From Paraburkholderia aromaticivorans (lineage in GTDB: Bacteria; Pseudomonadota; Gammaproteobacteria; Burkholderiales; Burkholderiaceae), in contig NZ_CP051516.1 of NCBI RefSeq assembly GCF_012689525.1, positions 4,030,001 through 4,094,000 of the forward strand: DNA of 64,000 bases, written 5' to 3'. The position numbers were made by a program, and so were the translations under genes. Under the pieces are notes generated by a model. That model had not been told where the DNA came from and searched no databases. It saw nothing but the letters and a program-made list of their open reading frames with translations. Of the stretch, positions 16,992 to 26,033 are shown piece after piece. How positions within the stretch are numbered: position 1 is the first letter of the stretch; every line of letters begins with the position of its first letter.

Positions 16992-18592
16992 TTGGTCAGC
17001 CCCAACTCCGCCAGATAGCCATTCAGCCGAGCATCAATCTCAGCTTCTTCATCGGCAAGCGTTCTCAGTCGCGACAAGGTGGCGGCCACATCGACGGTTG
17101 CTTCTGTCTCGCCGTCGTCGATGTACCGCGCAATGTTCAGATTGCCATCGTTGTCGCGGATTTCGCCCAGCGTCACCACCCGGCAGAAGTTGGCCACCTC
17201 GGTCTGCTTGTCGACCGCAGCCTTGTGGGTGTTGACGATACGCGCAATGTCCCCGGGGCGCAGGCTGTTATGGGCCTTGCCTTCTAGGTAGTCGCGGCTG
17301 GAATCGATGATGACGACTTTGCCCTTGAGGGCGGCCGGTTTCTGTTTGTTCAGTATCAGCACGCAGGCCGGGATGCCAGTATTGTAGAACAGGGCCGAGG
17401 GCAGTCCGATAACGGCTTCAATCAGGTCACCCGGCTGGTTGCCACTGGCGGCGCCGGTACCAAACAGCAGCCCTTCACGAATCCTGCCTTCTTCACCGCT
17501 ACGGAACAGCACACCATGCGGCAGGATAATTCCCATGCGGCCATCGGCCTTCAGGCTGGCCAGCATGTGCTGGGCAAAGGCAAGGTCGGCATAACCACGG
17601 GGCGGAATGCCGTACACGAAGCGACCATAGGGGTCGTTGACCTGTCTGTAATTGGGGGCCTTGGGTTTTTTGTCACTGTCCTGCTCGGCCTCGGCCGCCA
17701 ATTCGAGCGGCGACCACCATGACTTGGCCGAGAACGGCGGGTTGGCAATCACCCGGTCGAAAGTCTTGAGGTAGTCACCATCGAGATGCTTGGGTTCGAC
17801 CAGCGTATCGCCGCGTTGTATCTCGGCCCGCATGTTGTGCAGGTAGAGGTTCAGTTTGGCAATGGCCCAAGTGCCGAGGTTCTTTTCCTGTCCGTAGAGC
17901 AGCACGTTCGGCTTGTCGCCAAGCAAAGTACCGTTGGGCAGTCTGGCAACGTGATGCGCGCTCTCGACCAGCATGCCGCCGCTACCACAGGTGGGGTCGT
18001 ACACCGCGTGGCCCGGTTGCGGGTCGATGAGTTCCACCACCAGTTGCACCACCGCCTTGGGGGTGTAGAACTCGCCACCCTTCTTGCCGGCATCGTCGGC
18101 GAACTGCTTGATGAGGTATTCGTAGGCATCGCCCAGCATGTCGGCCTTGTACATGTCGGCATTGCCCAGCCTGTACTGGTTGAAGTGGCGCAACAGCCGC
18201 TGCAGGGTGGCATCGGACAGGACGCGCTTGTCGCCATACTGGGTGGCGGTGAGCACGTGCTGCAGTTCGGGGTTGTTGGCTTCGATGGTGGCAAAAGCCT
18301 TGTCCAGTGCTTCGCCGATGTTTTCGGTTTGCGAAATCAGCGTCGGCCAGCGGGCACTGGTGGGGAATTTGCCCCACTTGTCTTCGATTTCTTCCTCGGC
18401 CTCCCGGCCATTCAGTCCCTCATTCTGCGTCAACTGGGCCCCGCGCTCTTCAAACACGTCGTTGAAGCGCTTCAGAAACAGCAGGCCGAAGATGTAGTTT
18501 TTGAAGTCGGACGAGTCGATAGAGCCGCGCAGAATGTTAGCGGATTCCCAAAGCCAGCTTTCCAGCGCTTCGAGGGATAGTTTATTGCTCAT
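16988..18592 (-). CDS. hsdM: Type I DNA methyltransferase, M subunit
   Basis: A 534-residue N6-adenine methyltransferase subunit that pairs with HsdS to methylate the host's own sites. The N-terminal HsdM_N helical domain (LSLEALESWLWESANILRG) is followed by the catalytic domain: GGEFYTPKAVVQLVVELIDP, SAM-binding motif I in YDPTCGSGGMLV (about 208-219) and the adenine-methylase motif IV NPPF in VIANPPFSAKSW. Length and motifs are normal. It is the first gene of the hsdM-hsdS-[IS]-hsdR-ygjP operon. Confidence 0.95.
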   Translation of the reverse strand: MSNKLSLEALESWLWESANILRGSIDSSDFKNYIFGLLFLKRFNDVFEERGAQLTQNEGLNGREAEEEIEDKWGKFPTSARWPTLISQTENIGEALDKAFATIEANNPELQHVLTATQYGDKRVLSDATLQRLLRHFNQYRLGNADMYKADMLGDAYEYLIKQFADDAGKKGGEFYTPKAVVQLVVELIDPQPGHAVYDPTCGSGGMLVESAHHVARLPNGTLLGDKPNVLLYGQEKNLGTWAIAKLNLYLHNMRAEIQRGDTLVEPKHLDGDYLKTFDRVIANPPFSAKSWWSPLELAAEAEQDSDKKPKAPNYRQVNDPYGRFVYGIPPRGYADLAFAQHMLASLKADGRMGIILPHGVLFRSGEEGRIREGLLFGTGAASGNQPGDLIEAVIGLPSALFYNTGIPACVLILNKQKPAALKGKVVIIDSSRDYLEGKAHNSLRPGDIARIVNTHKAAVDKQTEVANFCRVVTLGEIRDNDGNLNIARYIDDGETEATVDVAATLSRLRTLADEEAEIDARLNGYLAELGLTK

Positions 18593-19333
18593 GGAGACTT
18601 TACTCGATACACAACAGTTAACTACGGAGCCTCAGTTTTGCCACAACTCTGTCCACGCCATCAGAGAGACTCTTTCATGGGGCTAAGAGCAGTCGCTGCC
18701 CATGACTGATTTTCTGAAAATATGGGAGCTGGGGTAGCGGCCCGGCATAGCCGCGCCGGCGCGTGTCCTGAAACAGTGCCCAGGATTGCGTCCGTACGCC
18801 GTGAAAGCCCGGTTGCCGGGCATACGCTCGCGCGTTTCAGCCAAGGCCGTATGATGCCGCTTGCCAGCCTGAAAGGCCAGCAAGGCATGGAGGTCGGCCA
18901 TCTCCTGCCGGGGGCGTCGCCAGGTCCAGGCAGCGTCCCTGTGCGGCGGGGCGGACGATTTCATAGCCTAGCCAGCTCAGGCGGGGCGCCGCACGGGTTG
19001 ATGGCAGGGAGGGGGACTGACTGAGTAGGGTTTGATTCATTGGGCGATACGACCGGAGCCTATGGGAAGCCACAAACGTGGCGGCACGGCTGGCACCGTG
19101 TTCCGAAAAGTTGGAGCGTTTGCCAAAGTGTGTGGTTGGGCTTGGCGGCCCGTTGCAGTGAAGTGCCGTTCTTCCCGCTTGATGGCGGGAAGAACGAACG
19201 CTGACCTTGGCAGGTCGGACAGCGAGACGAGGCAGCATCGTGCAGGCACTTCAAACCCAAGACCGAGCGTCAATGCTCGATGCCCGGTCTTTACCCTTTA
19301 CGTCGCCGCGCCTTGCTGGCGGGCCGACCGCAA
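18593..19333. other. No convincing gene; remnant island DNA
   Basis: About 740 bp between the hsdM start and the broken integrase. Open frames on both strands have poor composition and no recognisable motif. The first part must contain the hsd promoter. It also contains the perfect hairpin listed at 19167-19196. Confidence 0.4.
19167..19196. other. Perfect 12-bp hairpin
   Basis: CGTTCTTCCCGC and its exact reverse complement GCGGGAAGAACG are separated by six bases. There is no T run, so it is not a classical terminator. It may be a remnant of a mobile-element end. Confidence 0.6.
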
Positions 19334-19930
19334 TCACGCAACCTTGCGACCGAAGTTAACGTGAACGACGTTGCCGTGGGTGGTCGGACGCACCTCGTCA
19401 ATGTCGTTGTTATCGGCGAGTTCGCCAGCGGCCGCGCCCGTCGATTCGTTCAGAATCTCATTGAGCTTAATCGACGCTCTGACCGTGAGCTCGCGTCGTC
19501 AGTGATGAGTGACGGACTGCGAGTCGGAAGCAAAAGCTGCGTCCAGGCGCCTGGCGAGGCTTTGGGTGCACAGATGGGCATAACGCAGCAGCATGCGGAC
19601 ATCGCAATGGCCGCCGAAGTGCGGGAGGTCCACCAGTGAAAATCCGCCCGGAGTATTGCTGCTCGCTTCTGCCACCCGGGAAGGCCTCATGCCGCAGGTC
19701 GTGAATGTGCAATTCGCTATCGCCGGTCAGACGCGCCCGCTGACACATTCGCTGCCAGGTCTTGCGCAGGCCGTCGATGCTCATCGGAAAAACGAGTTCT
19801 CCGCTGCGAGGCAACTGGCGCAACATTGCGACCAGGTCAGCATAAGCGTTTCACTGCGCCGTGCGCCGGTCATGAGCTGGAACTGCACGGAAGTCTCAAC
19901 CAGGCGAGCATGTTCGTAAGCCGCCAGTTC
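19334..19930 (-). pseudogene. Broken tyrosine-type site-specific integrase
   Basis: Pieces of a phage-type integrase appear in different frames along the minus strand. From upstream they are: a piece with MTGARRSETLMLTW (first catalytic Arg); a piece with MSIDGLRKTWQRMCQRARLTG and IHDLRHEA (the HxxR box); and a piece with DLPHFGGHCDVRMLLRYAHL (His and the catalytic Tyr). The first two are separated by a frameshift near 19830 and the next by one near 19690. A TGA near 19499 follows, after which the same frame continues about 55 residues to a stop at 19334. All catalytic residues are still visible, so decay may be fairly recent. It probably once catalysed integration of this or an earlier element at the nearby tRNA-Pro site. 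Confidence 0.75.
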
Positions 19931-20066
19931 CGGCTGCGCAATCGCAAACGGTGCGGACGACGCCTTCGTCCGTCAGGGCGTTGTGGTCACTGGCGAAATA
20001 CTAGGGTAGTCACGAGTCGCACGACATCCCGAGGCGTAAAGAATTCTCCGGCGTTTTCGAGTCGAT
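19905..20066 (-). pseudogene. Relic of a second HsdM-like DNA methylase
   Basis: Two short peptides in different frames match the SAM-binding end of a type I methylase: ENAGEFFTPRDVVRLVTTLVF, then, after a stop and a frameshift, LTDEGVVRTVCDCAAGTGGL. In intact HsdM proteins these two stretches are adjacent (GEFYTP...VV, then YDPTxGTGGM). The residues differ from those of the intact hsdM at 16988, so it is a remnant of another system, not a duplicate. Only about 45 residues remain. Confidence 0.5.
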
Positions 20067-20098
20067 GATTCGGCGCCGTGACCGGCCTGACGTTAGAC

Positions 20099-20446
20099 CT
20101 AAGTTGCTAGCTTGCAGGCCTGGCGGGCCTTCGCCCGCGTTACGTCGCTCGACTTCGCCGGTGTCCGAACGGTCACTGGAGCCGCTCTCAAAATGGATGG
20201 CTCCGGCGCAACGTTTCCTTCGCCAATCTGCGCGCCGGGTGAGCCCGCACTCGGCTCATCCGGCTTTAGAAGTGCCTCCGAAAGCCATCCATAAAGAACA
20301 TCTGGGTGCCAAAACACCCGTCCGCCAATACGAGCGGGAGCAGGCATACTGCCGCCGCTCACGAGGTTCTCGACGGTGCGAACTGAAACGTGCAGTAGCT
20401 GGGCAACATCCTGTTTGGTCAAGGGTTGAAACGGCTCAACGGTCAT
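20099..20446 (-). CDS. AlpA/excisionase-type helix-turn-helix protein
   Basis: A 115-residue protein whose first 60 residues form a winged helix of the AlpA/excisionase (HTH_17) type: LTKQDVAQLLHVSVRTVENL, then a GGSMPAPARIGGRVFWHP wing and VLYGWLSEAL. Such proteins regulate or direct excision of integrated elements. The C-terminal half is low-complexity and may be disordered. It sits 240 bp inside the tRNA-Pro attachment scar, beside the broken integrase, which is the usual place for a recombination directionality factor. Confidence 0.8.
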   Translation of the reverse strand: MTVEPFQPLTKQDVAQLLHVSVRTVENLVSGGSMPAPARIGGRVFWHPDVLYGWLSEALLKPDEPSAGSPGAQIGEGNVAPEPSILRAAPVTVRTPAKSSDVTRAKARQACKLAT

Positions 20447-20686
20447 TGAATAGCTCTTCTGGAGGGAGAATTCTCCGTATAGCGACGCATAGTTAGATTT
20501 CGAGTGAGCCGGCGCGCCGGCCGACCTCGGCCCCGCCTGGCTCCCAAAAATCTGCGTTAAACCTGCGTGAAAAGACTCGGATTCCCCCCTGTGCGCACGC
20601 GAGCGAAACTAAGCGAAACCAAGCGCAAGTTGTTGATTTCTAATGAAGTGACTATACTAATGAACCTCGTGTAAGGCGCTGAATTG

Positions 20687-20734
20687 ACGTTCGGGACGTA
20701 GAGGCCGGAGGTTCGAATCCTCTCACCCCGACCA
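20687..20734 (+). other. Attachment site: 3' half of tRNA-Pro(CGG)
   Basis: From the anticodon loop TTCGGGA (20690-20696, anticodon CGG) through the variable region, T arm (GGAGG, loop TTCGAAT, CCTCT), acceptor strand CACCCCG, discriminator A and CCA (20732-20734), the sequence is that of a proline tRNA. The 5' half (acceptor strand CGGGGTG, D arm, 5' anticodon stem) is absent upstream. This is the duplicated tRNA 3' end left when an element integrates in the anticodon region, so the island ends here and an intact tRNA-Pro should lie at its other end. Confidence 0.85.
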
Positions 20735-20760
20735 GATTTGCCTTGTTAATTCAAGGCTCG

Positions 20761-20797
20761 AAAAACCGCCTAGCTTGCTCGGCGGTTTTTTTGTTTT
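20761..20797 (+). terminator. Terminator downstream of the tRNA remnant
   Basis: A 10-base stem (AAAAACCGCC with GGCGGTTTTT) followed by TTGTTTTT. It is the likely terminator of the original tRNA gene, carried on the chromosomal side of the attachment scar. Confidence 0.85.
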
Positions 20798-20935
20798 TGG
20801 GTCACGTACGGCGTGTTATTTCCCTCGCGCGCCCCGCACCGCCATTACCGCCCTGTCTTTTGCCGCCAGCCCAAACGGCGCGCGCAAGCCCCTCTGCTAT
20901 ATTCTCTTCATCCTTTGCCCTATCCTTCACGACGC

Positions 20936-22234
20936 GTGGAACAACTTCCCTTATGGGCGCAGATTGGCGCCGTCTTTCTGCTGCTTGTCTGCTCGAGCTT
21001 CTTTTCGATTTCCGAAACGGCGATGATGGCGATCAACCGCCATCGCCTGAAACATCTGGCCAATCAGAATGCGCTCGGCGCAAAGACCACTCAAGGTCTC
21101 CTCGCGCAGACGGATCAGCTTTTGAGCGTCGTGCTGATCGGCAACAACCTGTTCAACACCATCATCCCGGTGCTCACCACCTCTATCGCCCTGCACACGT
21201 TCGGCCGGAACAACCTGGTGCTGTCGATCGCGACCGGTATCGTCGCGTTTCTGATCATCGTTTTCGCGGAAATAACGCCAAAGATCGTCGGCGCTACGTT
21301 CCCTGAAAAAGTCGCGCTGCCGGCCAGCCTGCTGATTGCACCGATGATGCGCGTCGCCAAACCGCTGGTGTGGTTCGTCAATCTTTTTGCAAACGGCATT
21401 CTGCGCGTGCTGCACATCAATACGAAAGGCGCGCACGATCAGCGACTTTCGACCGAAGAACTGCGCACCATCGTGCTCGAGTCCGGCAGTTTCATGCCGA
21501 CCAAACACCGCAGTATTCTGCTGAACCTGTTCGACCTGGAAAACATTTCCGTCGACGACGTGATGATCCCGCGCCGCCGCATCGAGGCGCTGGACTTCGA
21601 CGCGCCGTTCGAACAGATCCTGCATCAACTCGAAACCTGCTATCACAACAAGCTGATCGTCTATCAAGGCGACATCGACCGGGTGCTCGGTGTGCTGCAC
21701 GTACGCAAGACACTGGCGGCGCTGCACAACCAGGAGCTTGAACGCGAGACGCTGCGCGAGCTGCTGGCCGAGCCGTACTTCGTACCGAGCGGCACGCCGG
21801 TTTTCCAGCAATTGCAATTCTTCCAGGAGAGCCGCCACCGCACGGCGCTGGTCGTCAACGAATACGGCGAATTGCAGGGCCTCGTCACGCCGGAAGACAT
21901 CATCGAGGAATTGATCGGCGAGTTCACCACGTCCATTCCGCGCGGCGCCAATTCGCGCGGCGGCTGGAACGAGAACGGCGAATGCATCGTGGCCGGCAGC
22001 ATGCCGCTGCGCGAGTTGAACCGCTGGCTGCATCTGACGCTGCCCACCGACGGGCCGAAAACGCTCAACGGTCTGATCCTCGAAATTCTCGAAGATATTC
22101 CCGACGGCGACGTGTGCGTGCAGATCGGCGAAGTCAAACTCGAGGTGATGCGCAGCGACGATCAGGCGATTCGTACGGTCAAGCTGTTCAGACCGCCGAC
22201 GCGTGCGAAAGCCGGCAAGGTATTGCGCGGCTAG
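20936..22234 (+). CDS. CNNM/CorC-HlyC family membrane protein
   Basis: A 432-residue inner-membrane protein with three parts: a DUF21/CNNM transmembrane domain (about 5-190; for example QIGAVFLLLVCSSFFSISET and VLSIATGIVAFLIIVFAEIT), a pair of CBS domains (about 200-330; VMIPRRRIEALD, ALVVNEYGELQGLVTPEDI) and a C-terminal CorC_HlyC domain (about 345-425). Members are linked to magnesium and cobalt efflux or tolerance; the exact substrate is inference. The frame extends upstream, but the GTG at 20936 is preferred because homologues begin at xEQLPLW and the upstream residues are not membrane-protein-like. It is the first core gene after the island. Confidence 0.85.
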   Translation: MEQLPLWAQIGAVFLLLVCSSFFSISETAMMAINRHRLKHLANQNALGAKTTQGLLAQTDQLLSVVLIGNNLFNTIIPVLTTSIALHTFGRNNLVLSIATGIVAFLIIVFAEITPKIVGATFPEKVALPASLLIAPMMRVAKPLVWFVNLFANGILRVLHINTKGAHDQRLSTEELRTIVLESGSFMPTKHRSILLNLFDLENISVDDVMIPRRRIEALDFDAPFEQILHQLETCYHNKLIVYQGDIDRVLGVLHVRKTLAALHNQELERETLRELLAEPYFVPSGTPVFQQLQFFQESRHRTALVVNEYGELQGLVTPEDIIEELIGEFTTSIPRGANSRGGWNENGECIVAGSMPLRELNRWLHLTLPTDGPKTLNGLILEILEDIPDGDVCVQIGEVKLEVMRSDDQAIRTVKLFRPPTRAKAGKVLRG

Positions 22235-22539
22235 GTTAGTCGACGCAACTGCAGGACGCGGCGTGCGCCACAGCCACGCTCGACACGCAACTGGGCGACG
22301 CGGCCGCGCGCCACAGTCAGTACCACACGCAGGGCGCGACGCAGCCAAGCATCGTTGCCAAGCACGGGAGGCAGCCGCGCGACAACGCCGAGCACTGCAG
22401 CCAGACACGACACGACACGCACCAGCATCGCACACAGACGCAGTGCGCGCCATTAGCCGAATGGCCGAATAGCGGCGCCCGCCGCCTTACCGGAAGATGA
22501 AGCCGTCGTGTTCTACAGGCGGTTCGTCACCGGTCTCTC
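22235..22539. other. GC-rich intergenic region without a gene
   Basis: About 305 bp of very GC-rich DNA between the CorC-like gene and pilB. No frame with plausible composition is seen. It should contain the pilB promoter, but no strong elements are visible. Confidence 0.4.
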
Positions 22540-23835
22540 ATGCAAGCCTCTTTCCAACCCGCGGCGGCATCGTCGCATCCCATCGCTCACAGCAACCAAA
22601 GCGCCGTCAAAGCGAAGCTGAAACCATTCGCACCCGACGTCAGCGCAGCAAATCTCACTGACCCCGACAACGCTCCCGCCGTGCGTCTCTTGACCGACAC
22701 ATTGCAGGAAGCGACCCGCCGCAACGCGTCGGACCTTCACATCGAGCCAATGGAACACGGCTGGCGCGTCCGCTTGCGAATCGACGGCGTGCTGCACGAA
22801 ATCCCGCCGCCGCCCGCGCATCTGCGCGATGCATTCATTACTCGGGTGAAGGTGCTGGCACGCATGGATATCGCCGAGCGTCGCGTGCCGCAAGACGGCC
22901 GGTTGCGCATTTCCACTTCGCCGGGACGCGTTGAGGACTATCGCGTCAACTCGCTGCCCACGCTATTCGGAGAAAAACTCGTGCTGCGCCGACTCGACGC
23001 GCTGCCCGCCAATCTCTCACTCGACTCGCTCGGCCTCGATTCGCGTCAACGCGAAACAGTGGACGCCGCGATTCGCGCGCCGCACGGCCTCATGCTTGTC
23101 ACCGGACCCACCGGGAGCGGCAAGACGTTGTCGCTGTACTGTTTCCTCAATCTGCTCAACGGCGAGGCGCGCAATCTCTGTTCAGTGGAAGATCCCGCGG
23201 AGATCCAGTTGGCCGGCATCAACCAGGTCAGTGTGCGCGAAAAAGCCGGGCTCACCTTCGCGGTCGCGCTGCGCGCATTTCTTCGCCAGGATCCCGACGT
23301 GATCATGGTCGGCGAAATTCGCGACGAAGAGACCGCCGACGTCGCCGTGAAAGCCGCGCAAACGGGCCACCTCGTCCTGTCGACCCTGCATACGAACGAC
23401 GCGCCGGCGGCCGTCGCGCGTTTGATCGATATCGGCGTCGAGCCGTATAACCTCGCGGCCGCGTTGCGGATGGTCACCGCGCAGCGGCTGGTGCGGCGGC
23501 TCTGTGTCGCGTGCCGCGTGTCGGCGCCGCAGTCGGTCGCGGCGCTCCGAGCGGCGGGTTTCAGCGAGCATCAACTCGACGGCTGGCAGCCCTACGCCGC
23601 CGTCGGTTGCGCGACCTGTCACGGCATCGGCTATCGCGGCCGCGTCGGCGTTCATCAGGTGATGCCCGTGTCCGATGCGATGCGCGAGTTGATCGTCGCG
23701 AGCGCCGGCACGCATGAACTCGCGCGGCTCTCGCAAACTGAACAGGTGGGCACCTTGCGCGATGCGGCGTTGACGCGTGTGCGCGACGGCACCACCAGTC
23801 TCGCCGAAGCGCTCGCCGCCACCGAGGTCGCATGA
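22540..23835 (+). CDS. pilB: Type IV pilus assembly ATPase, short form
   Basis: A 431-residue GspE/PilB-family ATPase that powers pilin extension on the cytoplasmic face. The N2-like domain (RNASDLHIEP...VRLRIDGVLHE) is followed by the ATPase core with Walker A GPTGSGKT, the Asp box and Walker B around DPDVIMVGEIRDEET, the His box (AAQTGHLVLSTLHTND) and a zinc-binding pair CVAC/CATC near the end. It lacks the N-terminal domain that brings PilB to about 560-570 residues. The stop overlaps pilC by ATGA, so the two are coupled. The context pilB-pilC-pilD identifies it as the pilus ATPase, but a type II secretion role cannot be excluded. Confidence 0.85.
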   Translation: MQASFQPAAASSHPIAHSNQSAVKAKLKPFAPDVSAANLTDPDNAPAVRLLTDTLQEATRRNASDLHIEPMEHGWRVRLRIDGVLHEIPPPPAHLRDAFITRVKVLARMDIAERRVPQDGRLRISTSPGRVEDYRVNSLPTLFGEKLVLRRLDALPANLSLDSLGLDSRQRETVDAAIRAPHGLMLVTGPTGSGKTLSLYCFLNLLNGEARNLCSVEDPAEIQLAGINQVSVREKAGLTFAVALRAFLRQDPDVIMVGEIRDEETADVAVKAAQTGHLVLSTLHTNDAPAAVARLIDIGVEPYNLAAALRMVTAQRLVRRLCVACRVSAPQSVAALRAAGFSEHQLDGWQPYAAVGCATCHGIGYRGRVGVHQVMPVSDAMRELIVASAGTHELARLSQTEQVGTLRDAALTRVRDGTTSLAEALAATEVA

Positions 23836-25061
23836 ACACGGCCACGACCCGACGACCTCTGGCCTCCGACATGCGTTTCAAATGGCGCGGCGTCGATGCC
23901 GACGGCGAGCGGAAAAACGGCGCACTCATCGCGCCGGACGCAGCCATCGCACGCTCAGTGCTCAGGCGCGACAATCTGTTCATCCTCGAACTGACGGCGT
24001 ACGGACCGGCACCGCGTCCCACCACGCGCGCCGCGGACATCACGCTATTCACGCGGCAACTGGCCAGCCTGCTGCGCGCGGGCCTCCCACTCGCGCCCGC
24101 GCTGGACCTGCTCGCGCAAGCCCAGACTTCGCGCCGCCACGGCATGCCGCGGATCGTCGGCGCCCTCGCGCGCGACATCACCGGCGGCCTGCGTTTTTCC
24201 GCGGCACTGCAGCGGCATCCGGCGCAATTCAACGCGCTTTACTGCCAGCTCGTCGAAGTCGGCGAGGCGGCCGGCGCACTCGCGGCCGTCCTCGCCCGCA
24301 TCGCCGATGACCGCGAGCGCGCCGCCGCGCAGCGCGCCAAAGTGCGCGCGGCACTGACCTATCCGGTCGCGATCCTCGTACTGGCGATGGCAATCACCGC
24401 GGCATTGCTCGTGTGGGTCGTACCGACCTTCAAACAGATCTTCGACGGCTTCGGCGCCAGACTGCCCGCACCGACGCAGTTCGTGCTGGCATTGTCGTCC
24501 GGTGTGGCGCGATGGAGCATACCGGTATGTGCCCTGATCTTCGCCGCCGGTTCAGCAGCGACGTTTCTACTGCGACGCTCCGAAGCCGCGCGCATCCGCT
24601 TTGCGCGCGTATCGCTGACAATACCGATCGCTGGTCCGCTGCTGCGCACGTTGTGCGCGGCGCGCTGGAGCCGCGCGCTCGGCACCTTGCTGTCGGCCGG
24701 CACACCGCTGGCCGACGCGTTCGATTCGCTGACTCACGCCACCGGCAACGCCTTCTTCGACCGCGCCACCGTGGAAATCGCAGCGCGTCTGCGGCGGGGG
24801 GAGCGGCTCGCCGCCGCGATGCGCGCGGCTCGCTGCTTTCCGCCCGAAGTCGTGCAACCGATTGCGGTTGCGGAGGAGTCCGGAGCACTCGACACCATGC
24901 TGATCGACGTGGCGTCGCTCGCTGATCGTCAGGTAGACGAAAAGATCGGCACGCTGTCGAGCCTGTGCGAGCCGCTCGTCATCGTCGTGCTCGGCGCGCT
25001 GGTCGGCGGCCTCGTGATCGCGATGTATCTTCCCATTATTCAACTCGGCAACGTGGTGTAG
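23832..25061 (+). CDS. pilC: Type IV pilus inner-membrane platform protein
   Basis: A 409-residue GspF/PilC protein that sits in the inner membrane and couples the ATPase to pilin polymerisation. It contains the two repeated T2SSF helical domains, about residues 65-190 (ITLFTRQLASLLRAGLPLAP) and 270-395 (LCAARWSRALGTLLSAGTPL), with transmembrane segments after each (VAILVLAMAITAALLVWVVP and VIVVLGALVGGLVIAMYLPI). The start is fixed by the ATGA overlap with pilB. No pilin gene is nearby, so the substrate is encoded elsewhere. Confidence 0.9.
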   Translation: MNTATTRRPLASDMRFKWRGVDADGERKNGALIAPDAAIARSVLRRDNLFILELTAYGPAPRPTTRAADITLFTRQLASLLRAGLPLAPALDLLAQAQTSRRHGMPRIVGALARDITGGLRFSAALQRHPAQFNALYCQLVEVGEAAGALAAVLARIADDRERAAAQRAKVRAALTYPVAILVLAMAITAALLVWVVPTFKQIFDGFGARLPAPTQFVLALSSGVARWSIPVCALIFAAGSAATFLLRRSEAARIRFARVSLTIPIAGPLLRTLCAARWSRALGTLLSAGTPLADAFDSLTHATGNAFFDRATVEIAARLRRGERLAAAMRAARCFPPEVVQPIAVAEESGALDTMLIDVASLADRQVDEKIGTLSSLCEPLVIVVLGALVGGLVIAMYLPIIQLGNVV

Positions 25062-25088
25062 GATCGCAGCCGAATCCATCCTTAATCT

Positions 25089-26030
25089 ATGCGGGCCACT
25101 CTTCCACTCGTGCCAGACACTTCTTCCAGCCTGCTGTCGGGCTTGCTGCCCGATCATTTCGCGACCGGTCTCGGCCAGGCGTTCGGCAGCTTGCCCGCAA
25201 CCCTGCAGATGACGTTCGCCATCGTGTTCGGCCTCGTGATCGGCAGCTTCCTGAACGTGGTCGTGCATCGGCTGCCGATCATGCTCGATCGCGCCTGGCG
25301 CGCGGAAGTCAGCGAGGCCGCCGATCAACCGTTGGAAGAAGACGGCCTGCCGGCACGCTACAACCTGTGGGTGCCGCGCAGCGCGTGTCCTCACTGCGGC
25401 CATGTGTTGAGCGCATGGGAGAACCTGCCGGTGCTGAGTTACCTATTGCTGCGCGGTCGCTGCTCCGCATGCAAGGCGCGTGTGAGCCTGCGCTATCCGC
25501 TGCTCGAAATCGCCAGTGCAGCGTTCGCGGCAGGCGCACTCGCGTTGTTCGGCCCGACCTTCACGGCGCTCGCCGCCTTCGGACTGTGCGCCGCGCTGCT
25601 CGCCATGAGCGCGATCGACATCGACACGCATCTGCTGCCCGACTCCATGACGCTGCCGTTGCTGTGGGCGGGCATCATCGTCAACTTCAACGGCATGTTT
25701 ACGAACTTGCACGATGCGGTGCTCGGCGCGATCTTCGGCTATCTGGTGCTGTGGGCCGTGCACTGGTTATTTCTCCTCATTCGCGGCGTCGAAGGCATGG
25801 GTTATGGTGATTTCAAACTGCTGGCGGCGCTCGGCGCGTGGCTCGGCTGGGCGGCGCTGCCGCAGATCGTGCTGATTGCAGCGGTGACCGGCGCGGTCGT
25901 CGGTCTGCTGGCAACATGGCGTGGCCGCATGCGCTTCGAAGAGCCGCTGCCCTTCGGGCCGTTCCTCGCGGCAGGCGGCGCACTGACGCTGTTTCTCGGC
26001 ACACCGCTTTATCTGGCTTTGGGAGGCTGA
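25089..26030 (+). CDS. pilD: Prepilin peptidase and N-methyltransferase
   Basis: A 313-residue A24-family aspartic protease of the inner membrane that cleaves prepilin leaders and methylates the new N-terminus. The N-terminal methylase part has the two cysteine pairs CPHCG and CSACK (zinc-binding tetra-Cys). The two catalytic aspartates lie in SAIDIDTHLLPD and GMGYGDFKLLA, the second being the GxGD motif. Eight or so hydrophobic segments fit the family. It is 27 bp after pilC, and its stop is three bases before coaE. Confidence 0.95.
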   Translation: MRATLPLVPDTSSSLLSGLLPDHFATGLGQAFGSLPATLQMTFAIVFGLVIGSFLNVVVHRLPIMLDRAWRAEVSEAADQPLEEDGLPARYNLWVPRSACPHCGHVLSAWENLPVLSYLLLRGRCSACKARVSLRYPLLEIASAAFAAGALALFGPTFTALAAFGLCAALLAMSAIDIDTHLLPDSMTLPLLWAGIIVNFNGMFTNLHDAVLGAIFGYLVLWAVHWLFLLIRGVEGMGYGDFKLLAALGAWLGWAALPQIVLIAAVTGAVVGLLATWRGRMRFEEPLPFGPFLAAGGALTLFLGTPLYLALGG

Positions 26031-26033
26031 CGC

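Noticed and set aside
18683..19273. Several 65-130 residue frames downstream of the integrase remnant
   Set aside because: Overlapping on both strands, poor composition, no ribosome sites and no family.
1..20735. CRISPR array or cas genes
   Set aside because: No regularly spaced repeat-spacer arrangement of the right size and no Cas-like protein. The 15-bp tandem units have no spacers.
20951..22453. A 500-residue minus-strand frame
   Set aside because: Antisense to the CorC-like gene; no motif and shadow composition.
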